A DNA stretch of 64,000 nt from Pseudobutyrivibrio xylanivorans (GTDB lineage: Bacteria > Bacillota > Clostridia > Lachnospirales > Lachnospiraceae), in assembly GCF_008935055.1 (NCBI RefSeq), contig NZ_CP043028.1, positions 1,273,901 to 1,337,900 of the forward strand. Reading direction: 5' to 3'. Under the pieces are notes generated by a model. It was given only the letters and a program-made list of their open reading frames with translations. It was not told the origin of the DNA and ran no database searches. The translations under genes and the position numbers were made by a program. Of the stretch, positions 56,657 to 64,000 are shown piece after piece; the stretch's first letter is position 1, and every line of letters starts with the position of its first letter.

Positions 56657-57517
56657 CTATTCACCAAGCGTCACGTTTATAAACCGTTTTGCCATCTCAG
56701 CATCTGGTGAGTTTTCCAAATAAACACCGTAAAGATCCCAGCTATATGCATCTGTGATAGGAATGGCACGGATATTATCATCCTTCGGGAATAGCTTTGG
56801 TGAAATTCCTACACCGATACCATTGCGAACCAAGCTATAAATAGTGGCGCCGTCTACAACCCTGGCTACTATATTAGGATGAAAGTCTTTCATGTGACAT
56901 GCATTCATAAGATTTTGATAAATGTGATATTTTCTATTCATGGAAACAATCGGCTCATCTGTCAAATCAATAATGTTTATCTGCTCTCTGTCCCAAAATT
57001 TATGGCCTTTATACACATAAAGCACGATTTCCACAGACTTTATCAACTGACAAATCAAGCCTTGCACATTTGGTCTGCCTACGACCAGTCCACAGTCAAT
57101 TACGCCATTTAAAACCTGCTCTAATACTATCTCGTTATCCTGTTCGTCCCAGTTAGCAACTATCTCAGGATTTGCTTTCATAAATCGATTAACCGCTGGA
57201 ATGTCAATAGTTCTGATTACACCTGCTGAAAACCCAATTCTGAAGTGCTTTTCTCTTTTGACTAAGGAACCAATAGAAAAAAACATTTCATTAATATCCT
57301 TCAAAATCTCATGGGATTTCTCGTAATAGATTTTGCCTGCCTCAGTAGGCATAAAACCGTCCTTAGAACGCACAAAAAGCGGCATGCCGCACTCTTCCTC
57401 AAGGCTCTTGATTATTTTGCTAAGACCCTGTGGTGATAAGAAAAGCTTTCCGGCTGCCACCTGCAGATTCTTTTCCTCATATACAATTTGGAAGCATTTT
57501 AAATTTCTCATATTCAT
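56657..57517 (-). CDS. LysR-family transcriptional regulator
   Basis: A 286-residue regulator: N-terminal winged helix with MRNLKCFQIVYEEKNLQVAA and FLSPQGLSKIIKSLEEECGM, and a C-terminal periplasmic-binding-like effector domain (HFRIGFSAGVIRTIDIPAV). Length is normal. The ATG at 57517 has no good ribosome site; ATG at 57511 is equally near. Its stop is in frame with the truncated gene downstream. A terminator lies only 17 bp upstream of the start. Target genes are unknown; none of the neighbours is divergent from it. Confidence 0.92.
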   Translation of the reverse strand: MNMRNLKCFQIVYEEKNLQVAAGKLFLSPQGLSKIIKSLEEECGMPLFVRSKDGFMPTEAGKIYYEKSHEILKDINEMFFSIGSLVKREKHFRIGFSAGVIRTIDIPAVNRFMKANPEIVANWDEQDNEIVLEQVLNGVIDCGLVVGRPNVQGLICQLIKSVEIVLYVYKGHKFWDREQINIIDLTDEPIVSMNRKYHIYQNLMNACHMKDFHPNIVARVVDGATIYSLVRNGIGVGISPKLFPKDDNIRAIPITDAYSWDLYGVYLENSPDAEMAKRFINVTLGE

Positions 57518-57533
57518 AAGTGGATTTTAATAC

Positions 57534-57567
57534 AAAAAAGCCCGTCAGGCAAATCGGGCCTGACGGG
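57534..57567 (-). terminator. Terminator directly upstream of the LysR gene
   Basis: CCCGTCAGGC / GCCTGACGGG with a 7-nt loop, followed on the minus strand by CTTTTTT. It ends about 17 bp before the LysR ATG; a further hairpin CCATCAAC / GTTGATGG lies at about 57678-57697. It may end the upstream gene or attenuate LysR expression. Confidence 0.75.
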
Positions 57568-57718
57568 ATATATTAATGTTATTTGGGAGAAATGATTTTA
57601 TTTTTATATAATTTAGGGGAGTTATATAAAAATGTTTTGGGGTTCGACGAGTATAATACTGTAAACCTACCCCAATATCCATCAACAAAAAGTTGATGGT
57701 ATATAAACTTCTGGTTGA

Positions 57719-58453
57719 TTATACTGCAAAATCAATCTTCTCACCTGTTTTAATCTCGTCATAAGGAACAGCCGTCCAGTCTATTCCACGAATCTTTTCT
57801 AAGAGCTCTTCTGCTGAAGATGCTTCGACAGTGGTGCGCTGTCTATACTCCTCATTCTTCTCATAGGATTTCTCATAAGCGCTTGCCTTTGTTTTTTTCT
57901 CCTCTGCCTTTGCCTCTTCCTTCTGCTTCTCTCTGTTGGCCTGGATTCGCTCTCTCTGTTTAGCTGAAGATTTCTCTAGCTCGGCAAAAAGCTTTATAGA
58001 ACCGTCATCAGCAAGCTCAATTGTAATCTTGTTGATTCCTGTATCATCATCCAAATCACCCTTCTCAGCAAGCTCATCCATCAGTTTCTTGCTCATCTCA
58101 ACAGCATCTTCCATCTGTTTCAGGCGCTCATTTCCATATTCTTCATCCTCTGCCATTTTTTCAAGCTCAGAGCTTGAAATCATAACAGATATTTCTTTAT
58201 CACTTGCTGCTGCCAGGGCGTCCTGATCTTCCTTTGTATCAGCAATTATAAAATCGTAATCCTTATATTTCTCACGAAGGGTCTTCAGATACTCCTTGCC
58301 CTTATCAGAAAGCTTGCTCTCTGTACTCTCTGCCTTCTTGGTTTCAGTCTTTTTTACCTCTGAAGTCTCAGCCTTTTCTGCTGTCTTATTCTTCTTCAGT
58401 CTGTTTACATCATACTGATTGTAAAGACTGCTTAATCCGTTGATACCTACCAT
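57719..58453 (-). CDS. DUF6033-like coiled-coil protein
   Basis: A 244-residue highly charged cytoplasmic protein, MVGINGLSSLYNQYDVNRLK at its start, with a Lys/Glu-rich linker, a core KLSDKGKEYLKTLREKYKDY and FIIADTKEDQDALAAA, and a long predicted coiled coil to about residue 210. It resembles DUF6033 proteins common in Lachnospiraceae, some of which carry a MVGING start. Function unknown; no transmembrane or signal segment. The start at ATG 58453 follows GGAGG seven bases upstream; a longer ORF begins further up without support. Confidence 0.8.
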   Translation of the reverse strand: MVGINGLSSLYNQYDVNRLKKNKTAEKAETSEVKKTETKKAESTESKLSDKGKEYLKTLREKYKDYDFIIADTKEDQDALAAASDKEISVMISSSELEKMAEDEEYGNERLKQMEDAVEMSKKLMDELAEKGDLDDDTGINKITIELADDGSIKLFAELEKSSAKQRERIQANREKQKEEAKAEEKKTKASAYEKSYEKNEEYRQRTTVEASSAEELLEKIRGIDWTAVPYDEIKTGEKIDFAV

Positions 58454-58660
58454 AGCTATACCTCCTTGTAATCCCATGGTCAAACCATTTATAGATTATG
58501 TTATTTGAGACATCATACTTCCCTGTATCTAGTCTTCGATTTTTATATCGGTCGTCGCAAAAAATACTTTACAGTTAATATAGCCAAAATACCTTCTATT
58601 CTTTTGGGCAAGTTATTGCTATACTATACTTAAACGTTTTAGAAAGGGTGGTTTTCTATT

Positions 58661-60298
58661 ATGAAAAAAATCTTTGTAAATCAGGTTGGCTTTCTTCCAA
58701 AGGCTGAAAAGAAGGCTGTCCTCAACTTTAATGCTGATGAATTCACTGTAAAAGATTCTGATGGCAAAGAAGTATTAAAGGGTCAGACCAGCCACTTCGG
58801 CACAGATGAAATATCTGGTGAAGATACGTTTGTAGCCGATTTCAGCCAGCTTAGTCAGTCTGGAAAATATAAAGTTGTCGCAAACGATGCAACAAGTACT
58901 TCCTTCGAAATTTCTGAGAATGTTTACGACAAACTAATGCACGATATCTGCAAATGCTTCTACTATCTCAGATGCGGTGATGCACTTGATAAAAAATATG
59001 CTGGTGATTATTACCACGAGCCTTGTCACATGACAAAGGCCACTGTCTATGGTGAGGACGTTGAACCTGTTGATGTTTGTGGTGGCTGGCACGACGCTGG
59101 CGATTATGGCAGATACTCTACTGCAGGCGCTGTTGCTGTGGCACACCTTCTTTATGGCACTCGCTTGTTTAGGAATCTTTTGGATGTTGATTTCGAAATT
59201 CCTGAAGAAAAATGTGACAAGGGTGTCCTTCCAAACATCCTCGCAGAGGTTAAAGTAGAGCTTGATTTCCTTATGAAAATGCAGCGTGAAGACGGCAGCG
59301 TTTGGCACAAGGTAACCACCTTCAGCCACGCGCCATTCATTATGCCGGAGGATGACAAGGAAGAACTATTCCTTTTCCCAACCTCATCCCTTGCAACTGC
59401 TGATATTGCTGCGACCTTCGCTTTAGCCTATACAATCTACAAGGATTACGATACCGCATATGCGAATCTTCTATTAGAAAGAGCAAACAAGGCATACGAG
59501 TGGCTTGACCTCAATCCTGAAGCAAAGCTTTTCAAAAATGCAGAAGGCTCTAACACCGGAGAGTATCCAGAACCTGAGGATTTCTCAAACAGATTTTGGG
59601 CAGCCTGCTCAATGTACGAGGTAACAGGCGACAAAAAGTATTACGAAGACGCATGTGCTTTAATCCCTGCAATAAAGGCCCACGATAAGTCAGACACTCC
59701 AAAGGAATACCATGGAAATATTTTCACTTGCTTTGGTTGGGGCGATGTTGCTGGTTTCGGTTCCCTCTCTCTTATTCTAAAAGGCGAAAAAAATGAGCTT
59801 ACTGAACTTGCCAGAGCAAGCTTTCTCGATGAAGCAAATCGCCTTTGCAAACATGCCATGACAAACGGATTTGGTCTTTGCATGCTTAAGGAAGACTTTA
59901 TTTGGGGCAGCAACATGGAGCTTCTCAAATATATGATGGTTCTCACTGTTGCCAACAAACTTGAACCAAAAGCCGAATTCGTAAATACGATAACAGCCGG
60001 TCTGGATTATCTCCTTGGCTGCAACAGCATGGACACCAGCTACGTAACAGGAAGCGGTGAGAAAGCATTCAAGAACCCTCATCTTCGTCCAACAGCTGTG
60101 GATAATATCGAACAGCCTTGGCCAGGACTTGTTTCCGGCGGACCAAACATTGGCCTCCAGGATGAAAAGGCCCAGACCCTTCCAAAAGATTCTGCACCTA
60201 TGAAATGCTACATTGACCACGTGGACTGCTATTCACTTAACGAAATAACCATTTACTGGAATTCACCTCTCGTCTTCGTAATGGCTGGACTTCTATAA
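58661..60298 (+). CDS. GH9 cellulase/cellodextrinase, cytosolic
   Basis: Cleaves beta-1,4 glucans; without a signal peptide it probably degrades imported cellodextrins in the cytoplasm, like the Butyrivibrio cellodextrinase of about this size. The 545-residue protein has an N-terminal Ig-like CelD_N domain (residues 2-82), then the (alpha/alpha)6 GH9 domain with nucleophile region CGGWHDAGDYGRYST, the substrate-site FKNPHLRPT and the acid glutamate in LNEITIYWNSP. AAAGG lies 14 bases upstream of the ATG with GGGTGG nearer. A terminator and a repeat element follow. It is a single gene. Confidence 0.95.
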   Translation: MKKIFVNQVGFLPKAEKKAVLNFNADEFTVKDSDGKEVLKGQTSHFGTDEISGEDTFVADFSQLSQSGKYKVVANDATSTSFEISENVYDKLMHDICKCFYYLRCGDALDKKYAGDYYHEPCHMTKATVYGEDVEPVDVCGGWHDAGDYGRYSTAGAVAVAHLLYGTRLFRNLLDVDFEIPEEKCDKGVLPNILAEVKVELDFLMKMQREDGSVWHKVTTFSHAPFIMPEDDKEELFLFPTSSLATADIAATFALAYTIYKDYDTAYANLLLERANKAYEWLDLNPEAKLFKNAEGSNTGEYPEPEDFSNRFWAACSMYEVTGDKKYYEDACALIPAIKAHDKSDTPKEYHGNIFTCFGWGDVAGFGSLSLILKGEKNELTELARASFLDEANRLCKHAMTNGFGLCMLKEDFIWGSNMELLKYMMVLTVANKLEPKAEFVNTITAGLDYLLGCNSMDTSYVTGSGEKAFKNPHLRPTAVDNIEQPWPGLVSGGPNIGLQDEKAQTLPKDSAPMKCYIDHVDCYSLNEITIYWNSPLVFVMAGLL

Positions 60299-60302
60299 CC
60301 CT

Positions 60303-60338
60303 GCGGCTCCTTGATTTTTTCAAGGGGCCGCTATTGTT
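60303..60338 (+). terminator. GH9 gene terminator
   Basis: GCGGCTCCTTGA / TCAAGGGGCCGC (60303-60314 with 60320-60331), followed by TATTGTTGT. Same GCGGCTC...GGGGCCGC design as the terminators at both ends of the 806-bp palindrome and near 62190. Confidence 0.75.
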
Positions 60339-60720
60339 GTACCCATTTATATATGCTCATAGCCCAATGCCTCCTGCCGCAGCCTGCCCGCCCCCCACTG
60401 GCCACAGCCCAAGACGCCATGCCCCCTTCCCAGTTCTCATGCAGCATTTGAACAAAATGTTAGATTTTCTTAAGCTGCTAGTGGAGCTTTATGTGGGTGT
60501 CCTTCTATTGGTTTTGCACTTCGAAGCCACTGTATTACACAACACAGACACATTGAAGTCTAAATAAGCCCCTCTGCACAAAGCTTAGGATAATTGCATT
60601 CATACTCCATTCGCTAAGTGGAATTAAAAAAATGAGTTTTGTATGTATATGCACCGTGCTTTATGCAACATCGTGTTGCTGTCGCACTTGTGCCGCCGTC
60701 CCAATGTCATTTAGATAGCA
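60303..60720 (+). repeat. Third copy of the palindrome-arm element (not paired)
   Basis: The same orientation and block order as each arm of the 806-bp palindrome: terminator, C-rich block with CTGCCCGCC, GTGGGTGTCC at 60493-60502, TTTTGCACTTCGAAGCCACT, ACACAGACAC, CTCTGCACAAAGCTTAGGAT, CATACTCCATTCGCTAAGTG, and a terminal TGTATGTATATGCACC. The rest of the 574-bp gap to 60872 (including an AT-rich 60721-60870) shows no gene. Confidence 0.85.
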
Positions 60721-60872
60721 AAAATACAAAAAATTTAGTATCATAAAAATCATGATGATTCAAAACATAATACAGCCAGTTCTCGGGTTTACGGTCAAAA
60801 ATATTATTTTTGAAAAAGGCAAACAGACAGTCTGGGGAGACTGCCTACTGAAAGGTATTTAATTGTTTTGAG

Positions 60873-61931
60873 TTATCGGTAGGATAACGGTACAGCTGAC
60901 TGGCGACGTATTATTCTTTTGAATTTACGTCCCGGTCGGACTGGTACTAAGAATCTGTTTATTAATTTCTCTAAATCCTTCACTACTCCAATTATGTAAA
61001 GACGTACAAACTTCTGTATCTGTGAGTGATTGAAGTTGTATGTATAAGTGTTGCTTGCACTTTCTCTTTTTGTTATGGAATTTGCGATACATGATGAAAA
61101 ATTATATAGCGTCAATTTCCCATATATTTCCTGGATTAAGAAATCTGATTTTAACGAATGAATATGAACCATATTTCCCGCATATTTTAAGTACCGAAAG
61201 GCCGTTTCTTCACCCCATCTTAAGTTATAAAGTTCTTTTATTGTGTCTAATGAAAATACATCCCTAGGAAGATTAGTTACGATATATTCAGACACCCCAG
61301 ACGAAAGAGGAAATTTTAAAACACGAAGTCTTAATAAATCCACTTTATCTTCGCCATACTCGATAAAATCATAACGGTATTCTTTTCTTATTAAATGATA
61401 GTTTTCATATTTACAATTTTTTCCATGGCGTATACGTCCGATATTTATAGTAAAATTCCCGTCAAAAAGACAATCCTCAACCACATGCTTGTCTTTACAG
61501 CAAAGGGCGAGAGCATCATTTTCCTTAATGCGAATCAAAAATAGTTGATTATTGTTAATTGCATGCGCAAAAATATTAAAAGTTGCATAACCTCGATCTG
61601 CAATGAAGATCCTTTTTTGTTCTGATAGTGAGCACTTATCTAAAAATTTACAGAAAGCATCTCTTTCATTCATTCCTTTCATCCCTTGAATTTCAATATC
61701 AAGAAAAAAGTTCTGGTCTTGAAGCGCTGACAACATTGGCAAATGATATATGCCGGTTGCCTCCATAACTATACGAATTTCTCCATCCAGCCGCTGAATC
61801 ATTTGAATCAGATTCTTCAACTCACTCTCTGTGTGCATTACCTCAAATGGGCTTGCGACAATCTCTCCATAAGGTTTCAGTATACACACTGTACTTTTCT
61901 CCTTTGAAACATCAATACCTACGCTGATCAT
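60873..61931 (-). mobile_element. Chimeric transposase: IS110-type N-terminus joined to IS4-type C-terminus
   Basis: A single 352-residue ORF. Residues 1-77 match IS110 transposases: MISVGIDVSKEKSTVCILKP with the first DEDD aspartate and EIRIVMEATGIYH with the glutamate. From about residue 78 the sequence is IS4-family: the second catalytic aspartate in RIFIADRGYATFN, and the YREK motif YNLRWGEETAFRYLK. The IS4 first aspartate and N-terminal domain are missing and so is the IS110 C-terminal serine domain, so neither chemistry is complete. The junction at about 61700 suggests an insertion or deletion that fused two elements in frame. AGGAGGTT precedes the ATG. Confidence 0.85.
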
Positions 61932-62187
61932 ACATAACCTCCTATACTTGAATTAGTAATTGTTTACCACCCACACTTATTACCATTCATTTTAGTTGGT
62001 TACACGGGAGCTTATCCCTACCTGCTTAAGCGAATACTTATAATAAGGGGTTGGTTGACAGTTTTTGTTGCCGGATGTGATAATCCAAAAAGCGGCTCGC
62101 CATACCAATTACTCCCCTTATTATAAAAAAATAAGTGCAGATGTCAGAGTTAATTACTCTCTAACAACTACACTTTTATGGTACTAA
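61932..62187 (-). ncRNA. IS110-type 5' non-coding region, possible bridge-RNA remnant
   Basis: About 200 nt between the chimeric ORF and the left-end of the insertion contain no gene but carry TTATTATAAGGGGAGT and its partner CCCCTTATTATAA (about 62036-62124). In IS110-group elements the region 5' of the transposase encodes the bridge RNA that aligns target and donor. Whether loops still match flanking DNA needs folding. The 314-bp gap to the AraC gene holds only this and a terminator. Confidence 0.35.
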
Positions 62188-62220
62188 ATAGCGGCCCCAC
62201 ACTACACAGTGTAGAGCCGC
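62188..62220 (-). terminator. AraC gene terminator
   Basis: GCGGCTCTACACT / AGTGTGGGGCCGC on the minus strand (62220-62191), then TATTT, 26 bp after the stop at 62246. Same design as the terminators of the palindrome element. Confidence 0.7.
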
Positions 62221-62245
62221 AGGGTATACATTGTCCCACGTAGTA

Positions 62246-63130
62246 TTACGAAATGTTCGGTTTCTTGGCATCGGTACTCCAGTACATACTTTTGAATTCT
62301 GTAGGAGTGCAGCCTTTCTGAAGCTTGAACATACGTATAAACGAAGATATTGAAGTGAAGCCACAATTAAGTGCTACATCAGTAACGGAAATGCCTGGCT
62401 CCACCAAAAGATCCTGTGCTTTTGCAATACGTTTTTGATTAACGTATTTGTAGAAGCTGGTGCCAGTGAACTGCTTGAAGAGTCGTTCAAAATAGAACTT
62501 GCTGAAGCCGCTCATGTCGGCGATATCATCAAGCTTCAAATCCTCTGAGCAGTGTGCGTTAATGTAGTCACAAATCTCCATAAATTTTGGAGCATACTCT
62601 TCTTTTACGATTGGATTGTAATTCGTATTTACGTTAGTGTTGGAGTAGTTGGTTCCAATTAAAACTAGCATCTTCAGGAGCTTGCTGTAGATATTCACCT
62701 CGGAAAATGGCTCGTTTGCCATATACTCCTCGCGGATATCGATGAGCATCTCTTTTACTATACCGTGAATCTCAGGATACTCTTCCTTTGTGATGACACA
62801 ATATGGGGACATAATTGAAAACAGAACCTCCACATCCCTCATGAATCTAAGGGTGGTGGTGTTTGGCTGAAAAATAATTCGGCGACCTGTAGGCGGCGCA
62901 ACGATAGAGTGCACACACCCTGGACAAATAATGCAGATATCCCCCTCCTGAAGCATTACTTCCCCATTTGAAAAAACCATTTTGTAAGTATTTTCCACTG
63001 GCATAATAATTTCAATTGCTGGGTGCCAGTGCATTGGATAGTCTTCGTACTGTGTATTATCATAAAGCTTCAAGCTAGTGCTCTGCTTATAGTTTACGGT
63101 CTCAAAAATCCCATCCAGGCTTTCGATCAT
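62246..63130 (-). CDS. AraC-family transcriptional regulator with cupin domain
   Basis: A 294-residue regulator with an N-terminal cupin-like sensor (DYPMHWHPAIEIIMPVENTYK, EGDICIICPGCVHSI) and C-terminal paired helix-turn-helix (LDDIADMSGFSKFYFERLFK, then VALNCGFTSISSFIRMFKLQ). It is divergent from a sugar ABC transporter binding protein, which it probably controls in response to a saccharide. AAGGAGAAGG precedes the ATG. Length normal. Confidence 0.94.
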   Translation of the reverse strand: MIESLDGIFETVNYKQSTSLKLYDNTQYEDYPMHWHPAIEIIMPVENTYKMVFSNGEVMLQEGDICIICPGCVHSIVAPPTGRRIIFQPNTTTLRFMRDVEVLFSIMSPYCVITKEEYPEIHGIVKEMLIDIREEYMANEPFSEVNIYSKLLKMLVLIGTNYSNTNVNTNYNPIVKEEYAPKFMEICDYINAHCSEDLKLDDIADMSGFSKFYFERLFKQFTGTSFYKYVNQKRIAKAQDLLVEPGISVTDVALNCGFTSISSFIRMFKLQKGCTPTEFKSMYWSTDAKKPNIS

Positions 63131-63552
63131 AACATCCTTCTCCTTCCAGCCCCATCAAGGGCAATAATTGATAAAAACCTCCGTCTTCAATTCTTGCGCA
63201 TATTCTGTAAATAATCAAGCTATTTTTGCAAAAATTCTCAACAATTTTATCCACATTTGTGCAACTTTACCCAATGCTCTGCAATTTGATAGTCAATATT
63301 ATACAATACAACGTTATCAAGCCCTAACAAATTAGCAAGATTTAATAATCAACTAACAACAATTTAAATGAATGTGAACAAATTGTGTGCTAAATTAAAT
63401 ACAAGAGAAAAGTTAACAGACAAATGAAACAGATTTGACGTGTCTGTGGTTTGTCAATGTCAAAACTGAATAGGGGGAAGTTCATTTGTCTGATTCAACG
63501 GAGATGCTTTTAAATTGCCTCTGTTGAACAACCGTTAGAAGGAGGAGACATA
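63131..63552. promoter_or_regulatory. Divergent intergenic region, AraC gene and sugar-binding lipoprotein
   Basis: The 422-bp region holds no gene. A leader hairpin TTCAACGGAG / CTCTGTTGAA (about 63494-63528) lies just before the ribosome site of the lipoprotein gene and might affect its translation or mRNA stability. AT-rich tracts with AACAATTTTATCCACAT and ACAGACAAAT repeats are possible AraC binding places, but no consensus promoter stood out. Confidence 0.45.
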
Positions 63553-64000
63553 ATGAAAAAGAAATTGTTTGCGACTTTAATGTCAGCAATGATGGTTGCA
63601 TCTTTATTTACAGGATGTGGCTCATCAGCAGGTTCATCTGATTCTGCTTCAAGCTCAGGCTCAGATGCATCAGCAGACGGTGTACAGGAGATTACCTGGA
63701 TGTTCTGGGATGATCTTGATGCTACACAGGATCTTATCTCTCTTGGATACAAGGAGAATGTTGAAAGATTCAACAAAGATTACGAGGGCAAGTATCACGT
63801 TAACGTTGTTACAACAAACCTCGAAGAGTACTATGACAAGTTAAATGCATTGGTTGCTGCAGACCAGACACCTGATGTATTTATTGTTAGCCCAGGTCCA
63901 CAGCTTACAGATTATGTAGCACCTGGTATCGCTGCTCCACTTGATGACTATCTTAACGATGGTTGGAAGGATACATTCACAAGTGATGCAGTATTTACAC
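63553..64000 (+). CDS. Extracellular sugar-binding lipoprotein (ABC transporter), cut by window edge
   Basis: The first 149 residues of a solute-binding protein that delivers sugars to an ABC importer. Start MKKKLFATLMSAMMVASLFT is a lipoprotein signal with lipobox LFTGCG; the cysteine would be lipidated. A serine-rich spacer follows, then the mature domain (ITWMFWDDLDATQDL, then AADQTPDVFIVSPGP). GGAGGAG precedes the ATG at 63553. The permease genes would lie right of the window. The AraC regulator is divergent. Assignment to the sugar-binding class is clear; the specific sugar is not. Confidence 0.93.
   Translation, partial: MKKKLFATLMSAMMVASLFTGCGSSAGSSDSASSSGSDASADGVQEITWMFWDDLDATQDLISLGYKENVERFNKDYEGKYHVNVVTTNLEEYYDKLNALVAADQTPDVFIVSPGPQLTDYVAPGIAAPLDDYLNDGWKDTFTSDAVFT

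Noticed and set aside
60303-60567. 77-residue plus-strand ORF after the GH9 gene
   Set aside because: It is contained in the third copy of the repeat element, is proline/cysteine rich by composition, and has no ribosome site.

Overview
The window looks like a low-to-mid GC Clostridia chromosome, most likely a rumen or gut Lachnospiraceae of the Butyrivibrio/Pseudobutyrivibrio group. This is an inference from gene content: pyruvate:ferredoxin oxidoreductase, a cytosolic GH9 enzyme of cellodextrinase size, a beta-glucoside PTS, a 2-hydroxyacyl-CoA dehydratase-type cluster, and small proteins of Lachnospiraceae type. AGGAGG-type ribosome sites are everywhere and several genes start with GTG or TTG. 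No rRNA, tRNA or CRISPR array was seen.

Layout. 1-3.1 kb: the 5' part of nifJ, divergent from guaB, which has a perfect consensus promoter. 3.1-3.9 kb: an 806-bp imperfect palindrome between two convergent terminators. 3.9-13.3 kb (minus): GH25 lysozyme, small membrane proteins, hisC, an L,D-transpeptidase, Hsp33, a methyltransferase, a membrane protein and an alpha/beta hydrolase. 13.6-19.9 kb (minus): the F1Fo ATP synthase operon B-E-F-(H-A)-G-D-C, in which delta and alpha form one ORF. 20-25.6 kb: guanine deaminase, a FakA-tail-like protein, glycogen debranching enzyme, glutathione peroxidase, and an amidase-like secreted protein that has lost most catalytic residues. 25.7-28.3 kb: copper ATPase with a fused CopZ-like tail. 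28.4-32.9 kb: licT-bglP-bglA-IIA beta-glucoside operon with two LicT-type antiterminator sites. 33-35 kb: YitT protein and a BASS transporter.

35-44 kb (minus) holds the most unusual system. A CooC-like ATPase, two HgdB/DCCP-like iron-sulfur proteins, a BadF/HgdC-type activase, a small membrane protein, a stand-alone acetyl-CoA-synthase middle-domain protein, a large Fe-S/FAD oxidoreductase and HypA follow one another. Structured palindromic repeats fill three of the gaps. This combination suggests ATP-driven low-potential electron transfer coupled to a nickel/iron-sulfur centre of unknown substrate.

44-48.6 kb: udk, yitT, pepT, a small unknown and ychF. 48.6-53.6 kb: two directly repeated arrays of 52-bp hairpin units (9 and 11 copies) bracket a block of small accessory genes, one of them frameshifted. 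53.6-57.5 kb is a decayed zone: an AbrB pseudogene, an acyltransferase, a micro-ORF, a 5'-truncated surface protein and a LysR regulator. 57.7-60.3 kb: a DUF6033-like protein and the GH9 enzyme, followed by a third copy of the palindrome arm. 60.9-62.2 kb: a chimeric IS110/IS4 transposase remnant. 62.2-64 kb: an AraC regulator divergent from a sugar-binding lipoprotein cut by the window edge.

Across the window there are at least five families of intergenic palindromes. Several keep their stems while changing sequence, which points to selected hairpins.
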